In this document: positions 10,429-19,100 of the stretch, piece after piece
How positions within the stretch are numbered: the first letter of the stretch is position 1
Layout of the letters: each line of letters opens with the position of its first letter
Origin: Marinobacter halophilus
Lineage (GTDB): Bacteria; Pseudomonadota; Gammaproteobacteria; Pseudomonadales; Oleiphilaceae
NCBI RefSeq assembly: GCF_003007685.1
Contig: NZ_PXNN01000017.1
Coordinates: 597,093-661,092 of the forward strand
Length of the DNA stretch: 64,000 nt
Direction: 5' to 3'
Translations under genes and position numbers: made by a program
The notes under the pieces: generated by a model
The model's input: the letters and a program-made list of their open reading frames with translations, nothing else
Databases searched by the model: none
What the model was told of the DNA's origin: nothing

Positions 10429-11106
10429 TCAGGCAACAGAGACTTTGCTCTCAGGCGGGGGCGTCAGCAATTTATCCGGCGCCTGCATGCCAGCTGCCAG
10501 GAACGGAACCAGGCGCGCGCCGATTTCCTGAACCGACGTTTCGATGCCAGTCTTGTTCTGCAGGATATCCCGCAGCGCATCGCTGCTGGACATGGTGAAG
10601 GCAGTGGCACCCAACATGAACTGAATGCGCCAGTATCGGTCAACGGAAGACAGTTCCGGCGTGGCTTCTTTGAGTAATCGCATGAAGCGGCCAAAAGGCT
10701 GACTGTACTCCTGTTCCAGAAACTTTCTCAGATGGCCCTGAGACTGGGTATAGGCCAGACCAAGCAAACGCATAAAGATGGAAATCCCGCGATCATTGCG
10801 CTGTGGCATCCGCACTGCGCTTTCGGTGAGCGCCCACAGAGTTTCGTATAGCGTGGGCGGTTTGCCGTCGCATCGATCTTCCAGGTTATCGAAAGCGGTT
10901 TCCAGGGTGGTCGAGAACGGCGATAGAAACCGCGCAAACACAGCGTGAATCAATGCGTTTTTCGAGCCAAAGTGATAATTGACAGCCGCCAGATTTACTT
11001 TAGCCTTACCGGTAATCATCCGAAGAGAAGTTTCGGAGAATCCCCGCTCGGCAAACAGCTCTTCAGCAGCGTCGAGAATGCGATCAACGGTATCAGACTG
11101 CGCCAT
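10429..11106 (-). CDS. psrA: TetR-family fatty-acid-responsive regulator PsrA
   Basis: PsrA is a TetR-type regulator that in Pseudomonas represses beta-oxidation genes, is released by long-chain fatty acids, and activates rpoS. The 225-residue protein opens MAQSDTVDRILDAAEELFAE, has the helix-turn-helix and NLAAVNYHFGSKNALIHAVF recognition segment, and a variable ligand domain. The close match to the remembered Pseudomonas N-terminus, plus location beside the MTIP gene, supports PsrA over a generic TetR. The 60 bases before the ATG hold a TTGACA promoter overlapped by two PsrA-type operators, so autoregulation is expected. No strong ribosome-binding site is visible (AAGG about 13 bases upstream). 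Confidence 0.9.
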   Translation of the reverse strand: MAQSDTVDRILDAAEELFAERGFSETSLRMITGKAKVNLAAVNYHFGSKNALIHAVFARFLSPFSTTLETAFDNLEDRCDGKPPTLYETLWALTESAVRMPQRNDRGISIFMRLLGLAYTQSQGHLRKFLEQEYSQPFGRFMRLLKEATPELSSVDRYWRIQFMLGATAFTMSSSDALRDILQNKTGIETSVQEIGARLVPFLAAGMQAPDKLLTPPPESKVSVA

Positions 11107-11126
11107 ATTGTTATCAATGCCTTTAG

Positions 11127-11153
11127 CAAACGTCTGTTTGAAACATACGTTTG
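11127..11153 (-). promoter_or_regulatory. Tandem PsrA operators
   Basis: Two matches to the PsrA consensus (C/G)AAAC-N2-4-GTTTG: CAAACGTCTGTTTG at 11127-11140 and GAAACATACGTTTG at 11140-11153, sharing one base. They cover the -10 of the psrA promoter and the initial transcribed region. Confidence 0.85.
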
Positions 11154-11170
11154 AAGCACCGCCATGTCAA
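11142..11170 (-). promoter_or_regulatory. Sigma-70 promoter of psrA
   Basis: On the minus strand a perfect TTGACA (11170 to 11165), a 17-base spacer and TATGTT (11147 to 11142). The -10 lies inside the upstream PsrA operator, so bound PsrA would block polymerase. The -35 overlaps the stop region of the preceding gene. Confidence 0.75.
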
Positions 11171-12060
11171 GCTCGCTCCACCGGCGCCGCCGCCACCGAC
11201 CGCCAGCCGTTGTCGATGGCTTGCTGATTACCATCAAAGAATGCCTGCTGAACACGGCCATAAGCCTTTTCCGCTTCCATCAGATAGATCAGATACAACC
11301 TCACGTACTCTCGGCGAGTGATGTTCCTGACCAGCGATCGTTGCTCGCTGAGCCTGAGCAGTTCACTGAATCGGGTATGTCTCAGGGCCGGGTTGTATTC
11401 CGCCATGCGCGCGGATTGCCAGATCAGACCCTCTTTCCCTTCAAGGTGCTCAATGTGTTTGCGAGCATCTTTCAGCAAGCGTTGCCTTTTCACCACAAGG
11501 TCAAGATACGACGGCTTGCCACTGTACATTCGCCGAACAAAGGGCACACCCAACAACAGAATAATGATAAAGGCGCCAAAGCCACCGCCAGCGATCCAGG
11601 CAGGAATGAATCCGGTCAGTCCACTCAGGAACACAGAAGCCGCCACTAAGGCACTGAACACCCACAAATCCCTGCTACGCCTGGCGGCTGCCATCTCATA
11701 GTTATCGGGCCAGTCCGACATAGCCAACAGATCGAAGTCCATCAACAGTACCCGATCGTTCTGACGCAACATTAACCTGAGTTTCCGCTGGGTTGACTCT
11801 GCCAGCGCCTGCTCAATATCACCGCTCGCCGTCGACTCAGGCTCATCAACATCGCTCTGACCAACAGACTCGGCCTGACCGTCATCCGGGGAATCTTCCA
11901 CAAGTTCATCGTCCAGCGACTGCAAGGCGGCTGTGCGCTGAGCTGAGTTCAGGGCAGACTGGGGCGAACGCGTTATCGGATCAGCCGCACGCCCTGGCCG
12001 TAACACAGCGCCAGTAGGGGCGGCATCATCAGTCGTGCCTGGTGCAGTTTGCTCAGCCAT
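11167..12060 (-). CDS. Membrane protein of unknown function
   Basis: I do not recognise a family. The 297-residue protein has a disordered, acidic N-terminal 90 residues rich in Asp, Glu, Ser and Ala. A soluble stretch (about 91-130) follows, then two close hydrophobic segments (about 132-156 and 158-176) forming a hairpin, and a basic, helical C-terminal domain of about 120 residues. The ATG at 12060 has AAGGG about 8 bases upstream; upstream in-frame codons lack a ribosome-binding site. It points the same way as psrA, but psrA has its own promoter inside the 60-base gap. It is divergent from ribE. Any link to fatty-acid or envelope control would be guesswork. Confidence 0.75.
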   Translation of the reverse strand: MAEQTAPGTTDDAAPTGAVLRPGRAADPITRSPQSALNSAQRTAALQSLDDELVEDSPDDGQAESVGQSDVDEPESTASGDIEQALAESTQRKLRLMLRQNDRVLLMDFDLLAMSDWPDNYEMAAARRSRDLWVFSALVAASVFLSGLTGFIPAWIAGGGFGAFIIILLLGVPFVRRMYSGKPSYLDLVVKRQRLLKDARKHIEHLEGKEGLIWQSARMAEYNPALRHTRFSELLRLSEQRSLVRNITRREYVRLYLIYLMEAEKAYGRVQQAFFDGNQQAIDNGWRSVAAAPVERA

Positions 12061-12217
12061 CGGGCTACCCTTCTTTAAACGGTTGCTGACTTTAGTATCG
12101 ACCTTGTTCTTCTTTACTTGAGTGTCCGGATTACTGACACATTGCCGTCGGTCTTTCTTGGCAACGACTTCGGCCACCGGTATCCTTGCCCGATCATTCA
12201 GGGTTCAGGAGACGGAT

Positions 12218-12841
12218 ATGTTTACCGGCATCGTTCAGGGTATCGCAAAAGTGACCGAGATTATCGCCGCCCCGGGCCTGAGTACTCTGGTGATCGACTT
12301 TCCCGCCAGCAGAGTTGAAGGCGTGACCATCGGAGCCTCGGTTGCCATTAATGGCACCTGCCTGACCGTCACCCACCAGGAGGACCACCACCTCTATTTC
12401 GACGCCATGCAGGAAACTTTGCGATTAACCACGCTGGGCGGGCTGTCACCGGGCGATACCGTGAATTTTGAGCGGGCCGCTCGCATCGGCGATGAAATCG
12501 GCGGCCACCTGCTGAGCGGCCACATCCATACCAGTGCCAGAATTGTTGACATCGTCCGGCCGGAAAACAATGTCACCCTGTGGTTTGAGATTCCTGCCGA
12601 GTGGAGCAACTATGTGTTCCCGAAAGGCTACATCGCCATCAACGGTGCCAGCCTGACCATTGGCGAAGTGCAAGGCAACCGCTTTAACGTTCACCTGATA
12701 CCGGAAACCCTGCGCGCCACCACGTTCGGTACGGTTGAGAAAGGGCAAAACGTGAATATCGAGGTGGATAGCCAGACCCAGACCATCGTGGACACCCTGG
12801 CAAGACTGGGTTACGACCGCCCGCCTTCGATCCAGAACTGA
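12218..12841 (+). CDS. ribE: Riboflavin synthase alpha subunit
   Basis: Catalyses dismutation of two 6,7-dimethyl-8-ribityllumazine molecules to riboflavin, the last step of the pathway. The 207-residue protein shows the expected internal duplication: two lumazine-binding barrels, each with a G-x-x-V/I-A-I-N-G-x-x-L-T motif (AINGTCLTV, AINGASLTI). The start MFTGIVQG is diagnostic and has AGGAG at a suitable distance from ATG 12218, so the in-frame extension to 12122 is not used. It stands alone, away from other rib genes. No FMN riboswitch is apparent in the 157 bases upstream. Its stop is four bases from the end of convergent rlmG. Confidence 0.97.
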   Translation: MFTGIVQGIAKVTEIIAAPGLSTLVIDFPASRVEGVTIGASVAINGTCLTVTHQEDHHLYFDAMQETLRLTTLGGLSPGDTVNFERAARIGDEIGGHLLSGHIHTSARIVDIVRPENNVTLWFEIPAEWSNYVFPKGYIAINGASLTIGEVQGNRFNVHLIPETLRATTFGTVEKGQNVNIEVDSQTQTIVDTLARLGYDRPPSIQN

Positions 12842-12845
12842 AGCG

Positions 12846-13982
12846 TCAAAGGCTCGCCTCGAAAATCACGAAGCGCGGGCTGGCAGCCTGCTGTGAGATC
12901 CGGGCGAAGAAACGCTGGAGCGTCCGGTGATAGCCCAGGTGCCGGTTGCCCACTATTAACACCCTGCCCTGAGGCGCCAAATGCCTGGCGGCTTCCTGAA
13001 ACAGCCGTAGAGCAATGTGATCCCCGACCACGCCGCCCTCGTGAAACGGCGGGTTGAGCAAAATCAGCTGATATTGACCAGCACCACCATCGATGCCATC
13101 GCTGTGAACGGTCGTTGCCCGGTGTTCCCAGCGACATTGAGCAAGGTTACGCCGAACGCTAGCCACGGACTGACTGGAGACGTCGCTGAAATCCACCTCG
13201 ATATCGTCCCGCTCCGCCAGTGCCAAAAGCCCCAGAATACCGTTACCACAGGCCAGATCAAGGACTCGGGTGCCCCCGGGCACCTGTGCAACAGCGGGCG
13301 CAATCAGTGGCAATAATTCGCGCGTACCGATATCCAGCCTGTCACGGGCAAACACCGCAGGCAAGGCCTTTACCGGCGCGGGCACCCCAGGCACCGAGTA
13401 ACCTTTCCAGGTGCCGGGCCAGTCCGCCAGCTGCGCCTCACCCCGCCGGCAGACCACAACCCGGGCTTTTTTACGGGCCGGCAGCACGGTCTCGGTGGTC
13501 ACCGCGCCAGCGAACACGCCCACGCTCCGATCAGGCAAGTGCTTGATCATGCCTCCGGCCAGCAAGCAACCTTCGTCAGCCAGAACGCCGTTCACCCAGC
13601 GCAGCAGCCAACCGAGGTATTCCGCCTGTCGGGGGATTCGCATAACCACCAGATCAAACGGACCATCAGGGGGGGTCAGCCAGGTCAATGGCGGCGCTGG
13701 CTCAGGGATATCAGGGTTCAGAGCGGCGTTGGCTTTGAGGGCAACGGCAAGCACGGCACTGTCTGCGACGGAACGCGGTGCATAATCAGCAAGCCCGAGC
13801 GTGAGTGCACCGAAGTGATCATCCACCACCAGTACTCGTCCACTAGCTCGCCCTAATCGCAGCTGCGCTTCGCCGAGCAACAGTTCGTCGGCGGCATCCC
13901 AGGCACGCAGGGAATCGCCCACGGCGCCCGGCCTGAAGAGCGTCAGTTCACCTGAGTCGAACTCAAGCAATGCGCTTGTCAT
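12846..13982 (-). CDS. rlmG: 23S rRNA (guanine-1835-N2) methyltransferase
   Basis: SAM-dependent enzyme that methylates N2 of G1835 in 23S rRNA. It has two Rossmann domains: a degenerate N-terminal one (RVLVVDDHFGALTLGL) and a catalytic C-terminal one with the SAM-binding motif VLDLACGNGILGL and the substrate motif NPPFHEGG. The later IVGNRHLGYH matches RlmG (IVANRHLDY in E. coli) rather than RsmC, which has NxFLPY. Starting at ATG 13982 the protein is 378 residues, the E. coli RlmG length; a GTG at 13991 is an alternative. The neighbouring rsmC encodes a paralogue of the same architecture. Confidence 0.92.
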   Translation of the reverse strand: MTSALLEFDSGELTLFRPGAVGDSLRAWDAADELLLGEAQLRLGRASGRVLVVDDHFGALTLGLADYAPRSVADSAVLAVALKANAALNPDIPEPAPPLTWLTPPDGPFDLVVMRIPRQAEYLGWLLRWVNGVLADEGCLLAGGMIKHLPDRSVGVFAGAVTTETVLPARKKARVVVCRRGEAQLADWPGTWKGYSVPGVPAPVKALPAVFARDRLDIGTRELLPLIAPAVAQVPGGTRVLDLACGNGILGLLALAERDDIEVDFSDVSSQSVASVRRNLAQCRWEHRATTVHSDGIDGGAGQYQLILLNPPFHEGGVVGDHIALRLFQEAARHLAPQGRVLIVGNRHLGYHRTLQRFFARISQQAASPRFVIFEASL

Positions 13983-14090
13983 TTTGGGCACCGTTTTCCA
14001 AGTTTCGTGTAAATTCCCGACTTTAGGCTGTTTACTCTAGAAATAAGCCCTAAATTACGACTGTTCACGCTGAACACCCTTTCCGGTTAC

Positions 14091-14118
14091 GTTATCCGAC
14101 CCTTCACACCCGGATAAC
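14091..14118 (+). other. Hairpin in the rlmG-rsmC spacer
   Basis: Perfect 8-bp stem GTTATCCG/CGGATAAC with a 12-base loop. It lies 27 bases upstream of the terminator at 14145-14168 and may belong to the same small + strand transcript. Confidence 0.5.
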
Positions 14119-14144
14119 CGGTAGTTTTCCGGACATTACCTTTC

Positions 14145-14168
14145 GCCCCTTACCCCAGGGGCTTTTTT
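14145..14168 (+). terminator. Rho-independent terminator on the + strand
   Basis: Perfect stem GCCCCT/AGGGGC with a 6-base loop, followed by six T residues. The T-run lies on the + strand only, so it cannot serve rsmC, whose last codons it overlaps. No + strand protein gene ends here; the nearest is ribE, 1.3 kb away. Confidence 0.8.
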
Positions 14169-15235
14169 ATGGGTAACACACCGGCACCACCGCGACGAAA
14201 CGCCCGATACACGGTAAACCGACGATCCTGCACCAGCTTCTCGACCGGGCCAATCTGTCTTTGTATCTCACCTTCATAGGGCAGGAAGTTGTTCGCGACA
14301 AGACGCAGCTCGCCACCAGGCTCCAGATGTTGGGCCACTTCTCTCAAGAACTGTTCGGTCATCGACGTGTCGGTTTTCACACCACTATGGAACGGCGGGT
14401 TGCTAACCACCGCCTGCCACCGACCCTCAATGCCGGTAAGACCATCCGAAGAGTAGATGCGACCGTGGACACCTGCTTTGTGATACGTTGCCTCGGCACA
14501 CATCACCGCCTGAGCCTGCACATCAACGCCGTCCACCACCAGCTCTGCGCGGTCGGGTTCCACTCTGGCGGCATACAGCCAGGCACCAATTACACCAGCA
14601 CCACAGGCAAAATCCAGCACACGACTGGCTTTCAGGGGAGTTTCAGCGAAGGTCTCCAGCAACATCCGGGTGCCGTCATCCAGCGCACCTTCGCTGAACA
14701 CGCCTGGCATCCCGGCCACGGAGCACTCAACCCCGGCACAGACCACCTCGCTCCAGCCAATCCAGTCACCGGCGCAGAATTCTGCCAGCGGTTGCTGGTT
14801 GCTGCCGACCCACACCTGACAGTGCCTGGCACTGTCCACCTTGTTGGCGTCACTGGCAATGGTCTGAAATTGCCTGGTCGCACCGGCGATCCCTTCTTTT
14901 TTCTCGCCAATCATCACGAGCTTTGCCCCGGCACGCCCCAGAAACCGGGCCATGGTGAGGCGCAACGTCAGTTCGGCCCGGGACTTGGGCAGGAATACCA
15001 CCACGGTATCAAAGCGTGCGGCCTCAAGTTCGCTGGCATCGTAGCCATAGCAGGCCTGCCATCCAGTCGCCTTAGCCAACGCAAGAAACACACCGACGTG
15101 CTCACTCATCGCCAGTCCTGTGGTCAGGCATTGGGATAAGACAGCAGGGTCGGAAACGCCAAGCAAGGCTACCTGCCCTTGCAGCAGGTCGAGGTTGCGA
15201 ATGAGAACGTCGTGGGTGTTGGTCAGTGCAGACAT
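14150..15235 (-). CDS. rsmC: 16S rRNA (guanine-1207-N2) methyltransferase
   Basis: Methylates N2 of G1207 in the 30S subunit using SAM. It has two tandem methyltransferase domains. The N-terminal one includes [11 protein letters not shown] and the segment [12 protein letters not shown], matching E. coli NKVDSARRCGLYF. The C-terminal one carries [15 protein letters not shown] and the catalytic NPPFHSGV followed by VANNFLPY, which is typical of RsmC. ATG 15235 ([11 protein letters not shown]) aligns with the E. coli start; ATG 15250 is possible, and neither has a clear ribosome-binding site. The protein is 361 residues. Its stop overlaps a terminator pointing the other way. Confidence 0.92.
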   Translation of the reverse strand: MSALTNTHDVLIRNLDLLQGQVALLGVSDPAVLSQCLTTGLAMSEHVGVFLALAKATGWQACYGYDASELEAARFDTVVVFLPKSRAELTLRLTMARFLGRAGAKLVMIGEKKEGIAGATRQFQTIASDANKVDSARHCQVWVGSNQQPLAEFCAGDWIGWSEVVCAGVECSVAGMPGVFSEGALDDGTRMLLETFAETPLKASRVLDFACGAGVIGAWLYAARVEPDRAELVVDGVDVQAQAVMCAEATYHKAGVHGRIYSSDGLTGIEGRWQAVVSNPPFHSGVKTDTSMTEQFLREVAQHLEPGGELRLVANNFLPYEGEIQRQIGPVEKLVQDRRFTVYRAFRRGGAGVLPIKKPLG

Positions 15236-15360
15236 GGATAACAAGCCCATTAGCGATAGGAAAGCGGGCTATGCTAACCGGAATTCAGCCCCGAGTCTGC
15301 CATGGTAGCGTTTTCAGGGCTTCGGTATTTAGCGCCAGTGCCGTCGCCTGAAATAATAGC

Positions 15361-16038
15361 TCAGGTTTTTTGGCGCCCGGACCGAACCGGGCGCTCAACG
15401 AGAGCCTCCAGGTTTTTCAGACGAACGCTTTCCCGTTCCTGTTCGCTGGTAATGGCAAGCCCCATATCCCGCAGCAGACCGTCAGCCACATCGTACACAA
15501 AACCGTGCACGGTGAGCTGTTGGCCACGGCGCCAGGCTTCCAGAACAATGTTGTTCTGGCAAACATGGCTGACCTGCTCCACCACGTTCAACTCGCACAG
15601 ACGGTCGACACGATCTTCGACGGTCGGCAGGGCGTCCAGTACCGCCTGATGACGATCCCGCACGTCCTGGACGTGGCGCAGCCAGTTGGATATCAGGCCA
15701 AAACCCTCGTTCAGCAGAGCGGCTTTGACACCACCGCAGCCGTAGTGGCCAACCACCATGATGTGCTTGACCTTCAGAACATCGATCGCAAACTGCAAAA
15801 CCGACAGGCAATTAAAGTCGGTGTGCACCACCACGTTGGCCACGTTGCGATGCACGAAAAGCTCACCGGGTAACAAGTCGACAATCTGGTTGGCCGGCAC
15901 CCGACTGTCGGCGCAACCGATCCAGAGGTATTCCGGTGCTTGCTGATTCTTCAAACGATCGAAAAACGTTGGATCGCCTGCTTTGATACCGTCCGCCCAG
16001 GCACGGTTTTTTTCCAGAAGATGCTGTAAGTGTGGCAT
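15361..16038 (-). CDS. can: Beta-class carbonic anhydrase
   Basis: Zinc enzyme that interconverts CO2 and bicarbonate in the cytoplasm. All beta-class ligands are present: C42, D44 and R46 in GCADSR, and H98 and C101 in GHYGCGG. The 225-residue length and VHRNVANVV motif fit the E. coli Can type. The ATG at 16038 has GGGAG about 8 bases upstream. Between it and the preceding glutamate dehydrogenase gene is a 17-bp hairpin that would end or attenuate read-through, so expression may be separate despite shared orientation. Confidence 0.96.
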   Translation of the reverse strand: MPHLQHLLEKNRAWADGIKAGDPTFFDRLKNQQAPEYLWIGCADSRVPANQIVDLLPGELFVHRNVANVVVHTDFNCLSVLQFAIDVLKVKHIMVVGHYGCGGVKAALLNEGFGLISNWLRHVQDVRDRHQAVLDALPTVEDRVDRLCELNVVEQVSHVCQNNIVLEAWRRGQQLTVHGFVYDVADGLLRDMGLAITSEQERESVRLKNLEALVERPVRSGRQKT

Positions 16039-16051
16039 TTGTAAGACTCCC

Positions 16052-16091
16052 GCCCTTGATTCCTGTTCGGAATTGAACGGGAATCAAGGGC
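16052..16091 (-). terminator. 17-bp hairpin between glutamate dehydrogenase and carbonic anhydrase genes
   Basis: Arms GCCCTTGATTCC and GGAATCAAGGGC pair perfectly over 12 bp and extend by five more pairs (TGTTC/GAACG, one T-G) to a 6-base loop. It follows the dehydrogenase stop by 12 bases and ends just before the ribosome-binding site of the anhydrase gene. No T-run follows, so it may be an attenuator, an mRNA-stabilising stem or a dispersed repeat. Confidence 0.6.
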
Positions 16092-16103
16092 ATAACGCAA
16101 TAG

Positions 16104-19100
16104 TCAGTTTGTCTTGGCGTCGTCCGGAGACTGGTGCATGGTGCTCTGGGCAAGATCCAGAAGCTCTCGCAGTGCCACTGAGAACATCGCGTATTCTGGC
16201 TCTCTGGCGCTCTTCAACTCGGTCAGCATGGATTTCCAGCGAACAATCATATGCTGATGCTTGTCTTGCCATGCATCGACACAGGCCGGTACGTCTTCTG
16301 CCTTGCTGGCGAGCTTGAGAACACCCGTGGTCAGCGCTCTTTGTTGCCAGTCAAGATCCTCCCGGAAGCTCTCTCGAGCCAGCGCTTGCCAGTGCGAACT
16401 GGGTGCCAATACCGCAATGGAGTTGGCAAACCAGGTCAGGTCCAGCCGATCACCCAGATCATAATAGAGATTGGCGACAGTTTTCAGAGGCATGCCCGTC
16501 GCTTCCTGCGCTTCGATAATCCCCAGTGATGAATACAGGTACCCGGTGCCCGCCAATACCGAGGCCAGATCTTTGGGCAAGCCTGCGGCTGTCAGATCGG
16601 TGTGGCGTTTTTCCCAGTTTGCCCGTGCCTGATCGCCCAAGTAGTCTGGCAGGTTCGAGGTGATCGCCCAAACGCTGTCGGCAAACCGCTCCATGTGGTT
16701 CTGGATGTTGAGCTCGGCACGTCGGTTGCGCAGCAGCCAGCGCACCGCCCGCCGCATCAGGCGCATCAGATCCTGCATCAGGGTCATCTGTACGTCTGCG
16801 GCAACGTGATAATCCAGCGCTTCAATGCGATCCCACCAGTTATCAATCCGGAACACATCTCTGGCAATGATCCAGGCCAGCGCAATGGAGGCCGGATCGG
16901 CACCGGTGGACTGGCCCAGCCGTTCCACAAAGGTAATACCCATGTGGTTGACCATGTCGTTGGCAATCTGTGTGGCAATGATTTCACGGCGCAACTGGTG
17001 CTCACCCAGCTCGTTCGAGAATCGCTTGGTCAGCTCTTTCGGGAACACCTTGTACATTTCGCCCGCCAACAAGGGGTCATCCGGCAACTCACTGTCAATC
17101 AGTGTTTGCTTGAGATCGCCTTTAACGTAGGAAATCAGTACCGACAGCTCAGGGCGGGTCAGGCCTTTCTTGGCCAGTTTGCGCTCGGCGAGCACATCGT
17201 CCTCCGGTAGGAATTCCAGACCCCGGTTCAGCTTGCCCTCGCTTTCAAAGGCATTCATCAGCCGGCGATACTCTTCCAGGCGCGGCGCGGTGTCTTCGCT
17301 GGCAATACTGATGGCCTGAGTCTGGCGATAGTTGTTCTTCAACACCAGAGCGGACACATCGTCGGTCATGTCTTCGAGCATGACGTTACGTTGCTTGCCG
17401 GTCAGGTCGCCCATGGCCACCGCGCGGTTGAGCAGGATTTTCATGTTGACTTCGTGATCCGAACAATCAACACCGCCGGAGTTATCAATGAAGTCGGTAT
17501 TCAGGCGGCCACCCTGAAGCGCATAGTCAATGCGCCCCAACTGGGTAAAGCCAAGGTTGCCACCTTCGCCAACTACCTTGCAGCGCAGCTCACCGCCGTT
17601 GATCCGGAGGCCATCGTTGGCCTTGTCACCCACATCGGAGTGACTCTCGGATGCTGCCTTCACGTAAGTGCCGATACCGCCAACCCACAGCAGATCTGCC
17701 TCAGCCCTGAGGATATGACTGATCAGCATGTTGGGCGGTACACGATCAGCTTTAATACCCAGCAGCTTTTTCATCTCGGCGCTGACCGGGATGGATTTGG
17801 CGTTTCGGTTGAACACGCCACCCCCCTTCGAAATCAGTTTGGCGTCGTAATCGGTCCAGGCCGAGCGTGGCAATTCAAACAACCGCTTGCGCTCTTTGTA
17901 GCTCCTTTGTGCATCCGGATTCGGGTCCACAAAGATGTGAATGTGGTTAAACGCCGCGACCAGGCGGGTTTTCTCGGAGCACAGCAGGCCGTTACCGAAA
18001 ACGTCACCGGCCATGTCGCCGATGCCGATCGCGGTGAACTCGTCCACCGCCGGATTGATGCCCATTTCCCGGAAATGCCGCTCCACCGAAACCCAGGCCC
18101 CCTTGGCGGTGATGCCCATTTTCTTGTGGTCGTAACCGTTGCTGCCACCGGACGCAAAGGCATCGCCCATCCAGAAGCCGTAATCTGCCGCCAGACCGTT
18201 GGCAATGTCAGAGAAGGTCGCGGTGCCCTTATCGGCCGCGACAACCAGGTAATGGTCATCCTCGTCATGCCGGATCACGCGCTGTGGCGGCTCAATCCCT
18301 GAATCTACCAGGTTGTCGGTGATGTCCAGCAGCCCGCGGATAAAGGTTTTGTAGGCCGCAATACCTTCGGCCTGAAACGCTTCCCGGTCGGACCCGTCCG
18401 GCAGTCGCTTGGCGACAAAGCCGCCCTTGGCGCCCACCGGCACAATGACTGCGTTCTTGACCTGCTGGGCTTTGACCAGCCCCAGCACTTCGGTGCGATA
18501 GTCTTCAAAACGATCAGACCAGCGCAAGCCACCACGAGCCACCTTGCCACCGCGCAGATGCACACCCTCGACTCTGGGCGAATAGACGAAGATCTCGAAC
18601 ATCGGCATCGGCAAAGGCATGTCCGGAATACGGGACGGGTCAAATTTGACGCTGATGTAAGGCTTGACCTGCCCTTCCGCGTCCGGCTGGTAGTAGTTGG
18701 TGCGCAGCGTAGCCTGCATCAGCTCCAGGTAGAGCCGCAGCACCCTGTCTTCACTGAGATTCTCGACCTCGTCCAGGCCGGCGTTGAATTCAATCTCGAG
18801 CTTTTGCTGGGCCGCCTCGCTTTTGCCCTTGCTCTGAAAGCGGTCAGGGTTGAACCGAACCTCGAAGAACTCCAGCAGAAGGCGGGTCAGGCTGACGTGA
18901 TTGACCAGAGTGTTGGAGATGAAGGTCTGGCTGTTGGAGAAGCGGATCTGGCGCATGTAGCGTGCGAAGGTGCGCAACAGCGCAATGTCTCGCCAGCTCA
19001 TGTAGGAGACCAGCATCAGCCGGTTGAAGGCGTCGTTCTCCGCCTCGCCGTGCCATACCCTGCGGAACAGCTCCTCGAAGATAGGCCGGATGCGGTGAAT

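Noticed and set aside
15373..15394. GC-rich hairpin at the 3' end of the carbonic anhydrase gene
   Set aside because: The stem (GCGCCCGG/CCGGGCGC) is strong, but on the gene's strand it is followed by A residues, not T, so it is not an intrinsic terminator.
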